DNA from: Membranipora membranacea
Taxonomy: Eukaryota; Bryozoa; Gymnolaemata; Cheilostomatida; Membraniporidae
Direction: 5' to 3'
Assembly: GCA_914767715.1 (NCBI GenBank)
Contig: OU612072.1
Coordinates: 23,930,001 to 23,994,000, forward strand
DNA: 64,000 bases
Of this stretch, positions 47,064 to 57,740 are shown piece after piece (within the stretch, counting starts at the first letter, position 1; each line of letters begins with the position of its first letter). Made by a program: the position numbers and the translations under genes. The notes below the pieces were generated by a model. It was given only the letters and a program-made list of their open reading frames with translations, was not told where the DNA came from and did no database searches.

Positions 47064-47417
47064 TTTATTCCTGTCTCCAACGTAAGTCTGAGAAATATTT
47101 TGTTTTGTTAGAGCAATAAAAATGCGAGAAAAACTGTAAAAAGATCAGTCACTAATTGTCAACGCATACACATGATTAAGATCAGGACATCTGGTTAAAA
47201 AATTCAGTTGTAAAATTAAAATACGGAGTTCAGGAATTTATAATGCATAGGTTTCTAAAACAGTACTTTCTGAGGTCAATACGACATTTTGGCTGTCGGT
47301 TCCTGCCTGAGGGCAGTTGCTCCAGTTCAAACAGGGGGGTGCGGTCTGTAGCATACATGCGTAGGTATCTCGCTCGCTTAGCATGTGAGAGGTACCGGGA
47401 TCGATACCCTGCACCTT
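47014..47417 (+). pseudogene. tRNA-Ala(AGC) split by a retrotransposon tail
   Basis: The 5' half GGGGGTGTAGCTCAAGTGGT lies at 47014-47033. The 3' half, GCTCGCTTAGCATGTGAGAG and GTACCGGGATCGATACC, lies at about 47371-47417. About 330 bp is inserted at the D loop. A short GGTA repeats at both borders (47031-47034 and 47363-47366), compatible with a short target duplication. Confidence 0.7.
47035..47362 (-). mobile_element. 5'-truncated non-LTR retrotransposon 3' fragment
   Basis: Read on the minus strand it has an open end encoding LEQLPSGRNRQPKCRIDL with a stop soon after, an AT-rich 3' untranslated part, and GGAGACAGGAATAAACTATC ending in a CTAT microsatellite tail (plus-strand GATA run 47032-47066). 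An ELEQLPSGR-type terminus, AATAAA and a tetranucleotide tail are features of LINE 3' ends in invertebrates. The family is not determined. Confidence 0.6.
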
Positions 47418-48094
47418 TATTACTTTTAGGGGCAGTAATGGGGGTTCAGTAAATATGAGGAAGGGGAAGGGCACTTCTATACTGTCAGAGAACCTGGCAG
47501 AGAAAGTTTGTTGTATTGTTATCGAAATATTGTGATGTTGATAGAATGAATTCCTCCGAATGACATCATATTGAATTTTTGACCAGTTATCACACAGCAA
47601 TAAACTTTATTTTGAATTAGATTTACCTTATTGTGGATATTTGAGTCATTCAGATTTGTTACGATTATATCATTTTTTACTAAGCTATCTGGGTTTTAAA
47701 AATAAACTACAAAAAAATAAACTCAGCTCATCTGGTCACATTTCCTTGTAGAGCAGACTTGGGTGGCTTAATCTCCCTGTTGTACAAAAAACACCAAGTA
47801 CGAATTGCTTCGTAGATTAGTACAGATACAAACACACTTGCCAGGATTAAATCACAGTGACAAACTGATGATAATGGCTCATTCATATCCTGTAGTGTAG
47901 TTACTAAATATAACACACCAGATTTAGCAGAGAGCAGAGACTACCATCATTATCCTCACAAACTCTACACATAAAAAGTCCGGTGGGAGTACGAGAACAA
48001 CTGCCTGTTTGATTCTCCAAAGAAATATCGCTATGTAATTTCGAAGACTTTCTAATGAATAACTAATTTGTGGCATTGCATCTAGAGTCTAGAC

Positions 48095-49000
48095 CAGCTG
48101 TGGGCAACCTGCGGCCTTTTTGCCAGTGCGGCCTAATGGGTAATATTTTGCGGCCTAATTGTGGCCTTATGCCTGTAAAACTTTTTATACATTAATTTTG
48201 ATTCCCTTTTTTTTATGTGGAGAACCAAGTATGCATAGCGCTCTGTAAGCTCAAAATATTTCTAAATAGTGGCCATTCTGTATTATGCATGTAGCTAAGC
48301 TTCCCAGCCACTCTTACTACTTTATCAAGTTGTTGTCCTTTCGAAATAACACAATACAGTGACCTTTGGATGTTAAAATAACAAGTTTCTCTAACATTAT
48401 AGTAATTTTTTTTTTGCAAAACAGTCTCTGTGGACAAAAATTCCCTCTGTGACAAGTGCTCCTGCATTATGGCTGAAATTTTCCAAATTGAATTAATTCT
48501 TCATTTCACAATCATTTGCGAAAATTTCCCTCCTTTGAGAGAGGGCGGGAGCTGTGAGGTGAAAACTTTGGCAGGACACGAAAAAGATTTTAAAAAATTT
48601 TTTTCGCTCCTCGAAAATGCTTCTTTCTCCATCAAAACAGTCCTGATGAACTTTATTTACACTTTAACCCTGAGAGGGCGCTACAGCACCCCTCTCGCAC
48701 CCACCCTCCTCTTTGTCTTACACATGAAACATGGGGATACAGACATGTACACAATCAAATCATGAGGTAAAATGACATCACAAAACTCAAGAAGATTAGA
48801 TAAACCAGTATTTCAGCTGAGTTGATGGTTTTTGCAACATACTGCAGTTTTAGACATAAATCTGTTTTAGTTTTTACACAAGTGGAAATGCCAGAATTGC
48901 TACTCCAATTCCAATTTTATCCCTGCAAAATATGTTGCGGCCTTTTGAGTTGATCTGGCGTAAAATGTGGCCTTTTTCAAGAAAAGGTTGCCCACCCATG
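48095..49000 (-). mobile_element. Non-autonomous hAT-type DNA transposon, copy 2 (inverted)
   Basis: A 906-bp reverse-oriented relative of 1817-2713. It begins CAGCTGTGGGCAACC and ends GGTTGCCCACCCATG. The flanks GTCTAGAC (48087-48094) and GTCTAGAG (49001-49008) are a 7-of-8 target duplication. Both copies chose a GTCTA(A/G)A-type target. The 111-codon open stretch at 48430-48765 lacks transposase features. The copy splits a repeat that is continuous at 45530-46100, so it inserted after that duplication. Confidence 0.88.
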
Positions 49001-49093
49001 GTCTAGAGTCTAGAGTTTAGGCTTATTTTGAACTGGCAACTGACTAGGAGTTGTTTTCTTTATAGGAGTAAGGAGACAATTCTATGCTAGAGT

Positions 49094-50452
49094 AGTATTT
49101 TATTGATGATGAAAATTGTGACGTGTTGTAACAGGTAAACTGACATCCTCATCAATCATTGTTGGTAATAATGGTGTATAATGACAGCAAAGAGTGATCG
49201 CTTGATGGGGTCACGCTTCCTTGTTTGTAATCCTGTGATATTTCAGTTGAACAAATATTGTCATGCCATTTTCCAACCTCTACCCAGCAACAAGTTTTGT
49301 TACCAACATTAGATTTGGCGGATGAATTATCTGAGTAGCATGTGGAAATGAACCGAGCTTCTGCCCCCCCCCCCTCCGATGAATCAGATGGGTAAAGACT
49401 GATGGACCATCAGCACAGCTATTCTAGGTGACAATTACTACAGATATTATTATAACCTCACTACAACCAATGAACTCCCTCTTCATTGCTACAACTTCTT
49501 ACAACTCAAAGAGGAAGATATAAGATTCATATCCAGAACATCACACTGAGGAGCTAAATTTATCCCAGCTGGTGTTGTAGATGCCACCTGGTTTGGATGT
49601 GTTTACTGGGTAGATTTATTATATTCCTCATATTGGGTTTCTGTTTACTACGTTTTCACAACGAAATATTAATATAATATGTTTAATTAGACAGATAATT
49701 TAATATTTTATCAGTGCAGTAGGTTGCACTGTTTATTAAAATTTAAAGGTGGTAAAGTTTAAATTTCATACTAGTCCAGCACTGAAAATCTAAAAGAGTC
49801 AAAAATAGCTTGTGAAAAGTAACCTAAGAAGGGGGATACAAATCTTTATTAAACCAGGGGTTATTGGGTTACCTCGATTAACGGAAGCTAACAACGTCCA
49901 TAAATACATTTCCACATATGATGTGATGCAAAAAATTAAGATTCGTGGACCACCGTGATAGGCATTAAATGCGGTGGTTATATCTAAATATTCACTGACA
50001 ACCCATCCAATGTGGTTCTTTAGCAAAAAAAAGTATACGTTACGAGTAGTCGCGCCGTAGACATTGACAAATTTGATCACTTTTTGGTGGAAAGATTATG
50101 ATTTGCGCAATTTGTTAGGGTACAAGAGTTGGACAGAAATTCCTTGAGTATTAATCAACATGACAAACCACAGAGTGTCTTAATGACCACCAATTTCCCT
50201 GTTTAAGGGCCTGGCAGGGAAAAGTGGTCACCGCCACACATATTGGGCAATATAAGAAAACTTAATATTGGCAAATTATACGTTACTAATATTGTTTGTG
50301 AACCTAAGACTCTGACATTGCCAGCACGTCAGGGATGTCTTAAGCCTGTCATTTTTGTTGTCGGGGGGGGGGGGGGAGTTTGAATAAAGTCATTCATCCA
50401 TTCCAATTAACAATGCTTACCAACACAGGCTAAGATATCCTCAGCCCTCCAC
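49094..50452. other. Unassigned DNA with poly-C and poly-G runs
   Basis: No gene recognised. A 93-codon minus-strand open stretch (49799-50080) has no known family pattern. A C run lies near 49366-49375 and a G run at about 50364-50377. Confidence 0.4.
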
Positions 50453-50523
50453 AGCCCCCTACCTTGTCACAGCCCCCTACCTTGTCACACCCCCTACCTT
50501 GTCACAGCCCGCTACCTTGTCAC
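50453..50523. repeat. 18-bp minisatellite, four units
   Basis: AGCCCCCTACCTTGTCAC repeated at 50453, 50471, 50489 (17 bp) and 50506, with one substitution in the last. A long G run follows at about 50618-50636. A plus-strand open stretch across it is a by-product of the repeat. Confidence 0.85.
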
Positions 50524-50636
50524 AGACCGGCGGCAAGATGCAGTCATCTTGATGACTTAACTCAATCGCTGTATTATCTTGACTTAATCCCTATCACTAA
50601 TATTCAACCCTTCCTCCGGGGGGGGGGGGGGGGGGG

Positions 50637-51641
50637 ATTCGATGTGTAAGAGAGAACCTGCATAAATATTAGTATTCTCCCTCTAATTCAGAGTTGTCTA
50701 CTCTTTCTTACCCTTACCCTTACTCAGGTTACACTATACCTATATCCTGACGCTCACCCATACCCAGGTATCATACCAGTGGATGATGAATATTATGGTG
50801 AGATAAGGCCCACCACACCGCTTGTCACATTTTTGCACTTGAGACAAAGGCTTGAGCAATGTCAAAAATATGTCAGAATATAATAGAATCTTATAAATGT
50901 ACAGAGTACATTTTTTGAGAGAATATTACATGGACAAAAATATAAGGGATCATATCTAAATTAATTTAAAATAACATGGTAAGCGAAAAGAAAAAATTGT
51001 CAGAAAAGGCCAGAAAGTAACGGAGACTCGTTTTCAGGATCTTCACGATTGAAGACACCTTTTATTTGAAGTATAATGCATCCAATAAATTTCAATAAAA
51101 TCACACAGCAGTCACAGTTTTTTATTTCTTTCATGCTGGTTATAATAGCACATCGAACTAATGACTTGATCCTCAGCCGTAGCGCCAGCCAGTCTTAATA
51201 GAGAATTTATCTCAATATGAATGTGTATGTATGTATTTTTGTTTCTCCTAAAATCAGCAGTGTGATGTACTGGAACGAATTGCACTAGGAAAAATGAGTT
51301 AGCAATAAAATACACAAGAGTAAATTGTAAAATGATAAAAATGTTTACTAAATATTATGTTAAAAATTAGAGTATTTATACAAAGAAGTATTGCGTAGCT
51401 TCTCTGTCCTACATCGGGGCATCTTCTGAGTAATTCTGGCTGCCAGTTTCTATACCCTGGATATAAACATGAGTCAGCACTCTGTAATGTGTCTGTTATA
51501 TAACGTACACAGTCACACCCTTATAGTGTTTATTATACTGTTAGATATGCTGACTTTATCTGTGAAGTGAGAGTAATTAGTCCGATGCTGCCTCAGCAGC
51601 AGATTATAATCAGCATAGCTCTGAATCAGATCTAAGGAATG
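50637..51641. other. Unassigned DNA
   Basis: No gene, RNA or element boundary recognised. Confidence 0.4.
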
Positions 51642-51820
51642 TCAGCTTAAGTAAATTAGTAACTGCTGGCTGTAGGACGAATGAGTAGGATTTATACCCT
51701 AGAGAAGTAAAGCATCCGTAGATGGGGCTTCCCGGTTGCTGGTCGGCTCGGGATGGTCTCAGCTTAGTAACTGCTGTCTGTAGGATGAATGAGAAGGGAT
51801 TATACCCTAGAGAAGTTAAA
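51642..51820. repeat. Two direct copies of about 65 bp
   Basis: TCAGCTTA, GTAACTGCTG, CTGTAGGA, GAATGAG and TTATACCCTAGAGAAGT occur at 51642-51712 and again at 51759-51820, with a short intervening block. Likely a local duplication. Confidence 0.65.
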
Positions 51821-53570
51821 TATTCGCGGGCAGAGACAAAGTTCGCTTGAAATAGCTAAATTTAAGGCTAGCTAACATTTACTCACCTCTCGACCTTATA
51901 TAGACTCTATCTATCAGCTAGCCATCATTTGATGCTGGCTAACATTAAACCACCCTCAAAGATAGCTAAACTAAACTTTGTTTAATGTTTTCTCTTCCAG
52001 ACTGTATAAATTATGTCTTTCTGATAGGGCTTATACTTTAAACTTTGTTATATCTATCAGGCCTATAACTAAACTTCTACCCATTTAGGTGAACTGTATA
52101 CAACTCGATAAAGGGCCTGATTCTACCTTCTATACCTAATCCTTGCTAGCTTCTCGGAAGTTATTCTTGGTTTCGAGTTCAAAACTCAAATAAGTGTAGA
52201 ATGTTTCCTTGAAGGTAGTTGGGCGTCAGCCACCACACCATATATTACACCTACATTTTCATTGAACTTGTCATGTCATGAACGTATGTAACGTGTCAAT
52301 CGTCAGCTGTCGTTACCGTCAAAATGTCAAAAAGAACTCAAAAAGATACAACTTCAACGTCAAAACAAATGCTGGTTTTGTTGTCCAATAATTCAAATAA
52401 AGATATTCACAGCTGCTTGCACAAGAGGAAAAATGAGTGGGCAGATTATCATTGTGATGTCATATTATTCAATTATAACTTTGAGTTTGTGGTGACCGTA
52501 ATGACATCACCTTTTAAATAAAAATGCAAATTTGTCGCTAAAGTGGTCAAAAAATACATTTGGTATGTAAAATACTCCCTCTATGACAGAGGTGTCCTTT
52601 CTCCAATGTGAACCTTCACATAGGTTATGTAAGTCAGTATACCGCCGCCCTCTGTACAAGGCGGCACAATAGGGATCAATTCTGAAGCTATTTACGCAAA
52701 ACCAAACTCGATGGGCGGCCATTATTTAGTGGGCTATTTGGGTTCAATCCAAAATAAAAGTTTGGGGTTGAAAAGAAGACTGATTTCCAATCTTTATTTT
52801 TAGCTATACACACAAGTCAGTAATTTTTGGGAACACACCAATAAGCAATAAAATAAACAATGTTTGCAATGATACTATTTGCAAGTTGTCTCCCCAATGG
52901 TATTTGCCATTCAATATCTTCGAACTGTTAAAACATTCTACTAACAAGTAAAAGACCTTCACTTGATTCATTATGATCATTTTTCTCATGATTTATTCTG
53001 TTGAGTGTTAAATCACAAGACATTCTAAAGCTGAACGCTTCCCGTTTTTTCACATATGGCTCCCATTAAACTGGATGGCCGGCACACATTTCACCCATAC
53101 CTTCAGCACTCAGCCCTATCACACAATACAAAACAGCTATAATATCGGTCATATAACTGACTGTATAGTGATTCTGCACTTAGTGAACTCTGGATAGGTC
53201 ACTTAGTGCACTAAGCGTGTATCAGAGGTTATGTGTTGAACATGCCCTGCTGCCAATGTATTTATAATCATTGCTGCTGCCGCAGTGATGACATAACACT
53301 GCTGCCTCAAATGTTTGAGTGCTTAGTGGATGTTTGTACTTGTACTTCCTAGTTAGATATTAATAAGCCACATATCGAGAGAGAGAGAGAGGGGGGACAG
53401 ATGAGTGTGTGACGATTATATACTAGATAGGTCAGCGTAGGGTCACCTCGGTACATATCTTGTTTCTGATAATCAGCTGTATAGTTGTTGTTATGAGGTG
53501 CAGTCATCCCCTGCCTGCTGTGTACCCATCTTATAAGTGTTATAATTTACTCTGAGATATTCGTATGTTC
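51821..53570. other. Unassigned DNA with one possible start-codon context
   Basis: On the minus strand an ATG at 52722-52720 lies in AATAATGGCCGCCC, a good initiation context, and opens 71 codons. I do not recognise the protein, and a donor site is not clear, so no gene is called. Nothing else stands out. Confidence 0.3.
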
Positions 53571-53654
53571 CCCACCTCACCCTACCTCTCCCCACCTCAC
53601 CCCACCTCACCCCACCTCTCCCCACCTCTCCCCACCTCTCCCCACCTCACCCCA
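53571..53654. repeat. 10-bp CCCCACCTCA/CCCCACCTCT minisatellite
   Basis: About eight tandem units of CCCCACCTCA or CCCCACCTCT, strongly pyrimidine-biased on the plus strand. Confidence 0.85.
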
Positions 53655-55921
53655 CTATGTTATAACCATCAACAAGTGACGACAGTCTCATTCGCTCTCT
53701 GATATCAGATCTTGTGCTGCATGGATACAAAACTCAAAACTCTATTCTTTCAATGGTAGACCTCCTTGGAGTGATAGATGTTGTGTTAGCTGGTGTACCA
53801 ACAGACAAGCTGGCTTAGCCGCCACAGAATTGTTTGATTTTTTCCATCAGGTTTTGCAGGGGGCTCTTAGATGGATTGTGATACGAAACAGACTTTTTAA
53901 TATTCTTCAGATTTTCAAATATATGGTATATAGTCTCAATAAATTGTAAGTTATTAGAACGGAGGGGGATTTTCCATATGCAGAGGAAGGATAGGATGGA
54001 AAAGCTCAGGATAATTTGATAACTGCACCCAACTGATAGCTCCCTATCTTCTCAATTGTCTCCCTATCTCATCAGAAGAAGTCCTAACAATGATAAAATC
54101 CCCGATTTCTACAAGGTTTCTCAATAGATAAGATTTCCTCAATTACACTGTACAGAAACCTTACTTAATATCCCTGAACCAGGATCTTCAACCTGCTAAC
54201 ACTTATAAAATGACGATGTAGTAACGATCGTTTGCATCATGCCACTTCAGGCCCTTCATTCAAGTGTGTGCAAAAAGTGATATCACAATCATTCTCAGAA
54301 AATCCCAAACTAAACTAACCACAAACTATGACCAGTATGAATGTCAGATGAAAGCTTTATCAGATTTCGGTAAATAGATTTATTGGTAACAGTTCTTATT
54401 TAATGCCAATACACAATAATTATATGATGGTCCGATCTGAATTAAACAACACAACAAATTCGAATCATCGTTTCAACCAGGATATAGGGTTAGATCTGTC
54501 AAATATATGTAACTGTGCGAGCAGAATATTCATCAACAAATGACACAAAGCTATTCAATTATGTGTAATTGTGGTGGTCTGGCATTTCAACACGGAACAG
54601 AGTTCAGAATTTCTTGTAGCTGAATATGTTTGCAGATTCGCTTTTTGGAAACATAATCATCCCTCTGATTCTAGGAAAATTGGTTACAACTCGGTTTTAT
54701 CAGGAAAAATCATCAATTTGTTTTGAGAGATGCAGAAATAAACAAAAGCCTCTGTGATCCCTGAATGTTTGTGGAAAGCCAAAAATATGACTGAGTGGCA
54801 AAACAAAGTGGTCATCAAAGTTTTAGAGTTTAGCGCAAGGAAAAAAAGAATAGATTTTGGAATTAGATCTGTCTCATGCCTGTGACTTAGAGAGAGGCGG
54901 GTTTCAAGGATATGATAGATTTTTGCCAGTCAGTCACCAACCAATAGTTAATTCCCTACATTTTTTTTTCAATGTGTTGTTTTTTGCGATTAGATTTTAC
55001 AGTCAGTGATCAGTTCTATAAATAGATTTCTGTGACATCACCGCTCTAAATTGTCTAGCCTTCTCACGCACCTACAAAATGAAAAAATTAGCCCCGTGGT
55101 AAGGCTAATGTCTACATGTACGTGTTCTATGATATCAGCGACAAAGTTTGCAGAGAAGACTGTGTTCCGTTTTGGCTTGACAGATGATCGATAGTATCAG
55201 GTACAAGTTCATATAGATAAGGAAGGAAGAAGGAAGTACAGATAGGGGCAGACAGCGGTAACAGGACTTTGACAGATAATCCAATTTTCGTGACTTCATT
55301 AAATCATGTCATGGCCTGCATCGCTATCAATAATGCATTATCTTTGGTATGACTAGAAGGAAATCAGTATTACATGAAAAACAGAAATATTTACCAAGAA
55401 TATTAGTTAAGATGATCGTGACAGCAGTGGCCCTTAGATTCGGTGTGTAGGCTGTTGGCTGAATCAAGAGCATGTTTGGTTTGAGAAAGAAATCATGTCA
55501 ATTGACTATTCTTGTGTAGGTAATGTCCCTCAATACCCTGCTCGAAAAATTATAGTCTCACCTCATACTTTTATCACCCAAGTATCAAATTATATCCCAG
55601 AATGCAGTGTTTTTTACTCTGCAATCATAACTTCTTGCAAAAATCTTTATTTTGTATCATAATTTTCCTGCTGCATGTTCTTAGAAAGTATGGGCACAAT
55701 GAGCAATGTCAAGCAGAAATGTATTCACTAAGGCAAGTGCTCCGTCCAGACTTTCAAATTCAACACTACCCATCTACTAATACAGTCAGCTCATATGTCT
55801 AATTCGGAGAATTCAATATCACAGACATACATGACTGGGTCAAAACTCTTGTGTGTATCATGTTATTATTTATCTAAACTATCATATTGTGGCCTTGAAT
55901 CGTCTGCAGCATACAACCACG
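53655..55921. other. Unassigned DNA
   Basis: No gene recognised; open stretches are short and lack splice context. Confidence 0.4.
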
Positions 55922-56032
55922 GAGTAAGGATATATCCTTACTCTGTGATACAACTGTGAAACATCGTCTTATCTAGCAGGGGTCCCATAGCATTCCCGTC
56001 TCATCTAGCAGAGGTCCCATAGCATTCCCGTC
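55922..56032. repeat. 22-bp perfect palindrome and 32-bp tandem duplication
   Basis: GAGTAAGGATATATCCTTAC plus TC (55922-55943) is a perfect palindrome. Just downstream, ATCTAGCAGGGGTCCCATAG followed by CATTCCCGTC is repeated twice (55971-56002, 56003-56032) with one substitution. Confidence 0.7.
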
Positions 56033-57693
56033 AAAGTAAAGTTCACATTATTATTATCATCATGAGTACATGCACATGTTATATAACTCTCTTGCACTGG
56101 GAGGGAAATTCCCCCTGACCATCTGGACGCTCGTACAAATATGGCTTCCTTTTTTGTGAAAGACCAGCTTGTTTTTCTCAATAACTTCAAATTAGAAAGC
56201 AGCGGTTAAGACAAAGAGACAGGATACTGTTGAGTGGGGATTGACGAAAATTATCGAGTTGACATTTTGGGTGATTACATGTTACGAGGTTCGGTTACAG
56301 CGATGTACGCTCTGTAAGCTGTCATTAAAACATACTTGGCGCGGCATTCCCACGTTTGTATTCAAATCAATCTCTACTGACTACTGTTATCAAACCCATA
56401 CTAGAAACCTACCTAATGCTGCCTTCGTTCCAAACTTTACACTGTTAGTTACCAATACTTCTATCTGGGTTCGGAAGATAATGTTGGAACATGGGCTATC
56501 TGACATCAGGAAGTTAAATATACTCATTTGATCTCTTCGCCAAAATGATCACCGTTCAGAGGACGTAAAACTCAGCGTCTTATGTAACATAGACTTGGCT
56601 AACAATGTGTGCTGCATTCTTGAATACACATATTATTGTTATTATTTTGACTACGGTTGCCCTATTGCCCGGGGATAATGTTGTTTGACGGTTATATCGC
56701 TTTCCCTTGTCGAATGAATCATTCTGTAACAATGGCAGCTTGATTGTTCCACTGATGCCAAGATAGCTCAACAAATGGAGGATGCTTCGCCATCTTATCG
56801 ACGATGGTACAACGTGCCAACATTCCTACACCATGATGTCAGCTGTAGTGATTTTTTGGTCTATGCTCTTCTTTCTAGGCGATATTTCTGACGAGGGATA
56901 GCTTGTAATTATCGATGATATAAAGTTAAGGAATGGGCGATGATGGAATCAGCGTAATCTGTTTGTGTCTCATCATTTGTTAGGGTGAGGCTGTAATTTT
57001 TCTCCTTGATAGATGGAGTCAAGTGTTTGTTTGGTGAACAAAACATCCTCATCGCCCCCATATAAAATCTACACAGATGCAGATTCAACAAAATTCAAAT
57101 AGTCAATTGCAAAACGCCGCATTTCCAAGGACGAACGCCAGAATATGGGTCGAACAGGGGATAAGGCTGTGAAACTTATTCACCTCACTTAAGTTATGCA
57201 GGGCCAACATCAGGGCCCCAATTAATCGAGAAGGGCGAGGAAAATATCCCCGCCTTGGAAAATTACATCCGTGACCATTTCTGCGAAACGCGTAGGAAGC
57301 TTTCTGCCGTTGCTGTTAGTGACCACCCTACCCAGTCACAGATGTCCAACCACTAAGTCAAAGAGAAAAAATGATGATCAAATGGTTTAAAATTGCTCAG
57401 GCGGTCAAATTGTGATGACATCAATGTCTTCCATAAATTCCGGCCCACATTTTTATTGTCTGTTGTCCAAGTATGGGTCAACCTTCTCTAGCTGTTCCCA
57501 CAGTGGAATTTATCCTCTTTCATCATTGTAGACAAGGATAGAATCTTAATAAAAGGGCTAATAATAAAAATGGGCAATAAGATGTAAGAGGGAGGCGAGG
57601 GGAAGCTATGTTATTCTTTGCATAGAGGAGACATGACTAGGCTTAAGTTTATAGGATTTTCAGGGCGGAGTAGTTTGAGCGATCGAACTCTGT
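56033..57693. other. Unassigned DNA
   Basis: A 96-codon plus-strand open stretch at 56241-56531 and several shorter ones have no recognisable family. No RNA gene or element boundary seen. Confidence 0.4.
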
Positions 57694-57740
57694 CCGGGTT
57701 GCTGTTGGTGGCGTTCCGTTAACCACTGATAGCAACCCGG
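57694..57740. repeat. 47-nt hairpin with CCGGGTTGCT arms
   Basis: CCGGGTTGCTGTTGGTGG pairs with CCACTGATAGCAACCCGG around an 11-nt loop, with three internal mismatches. GC-rich arms in AT-rich surroundings make it stand out. It is short for a microRNA precursor. Confidence 0.5.

Larger units (their letters stand above)
46960..49093. repeat. tRNA-Ala-centred repeat unit, copy b (with two insertions)
   Basis: Same order of blocks as copy a, from ATTCCTAGTGG at about 46967 to CAACTGACTAGGAGTTG near 49036. It is broken by a LINE fragment inside its tRNA-Ala and by an inverted hAT element at 48095-49000. Those insertions account for its greater length. Confidence 0.6.

Noticed and set aside
48430-48765. 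111-codon open stretch as a possible transposase in the hAT element
   Set aside because: It lacks hAT dimerisation or zinc-finger features, is not open in the sister copy at 1817-2713, and the element is only about 900 bp long.
50464-50649. Proline-rich open stretch
   Set aside because: Product of the 18-bp minisatellite and a poly-G run, not a gene.
52507-52722. 71-codon minus-strand frame with good start-codon context
   Set aside because: No family resemblance and no clear downstream exon; kept only as a note in the interval description.
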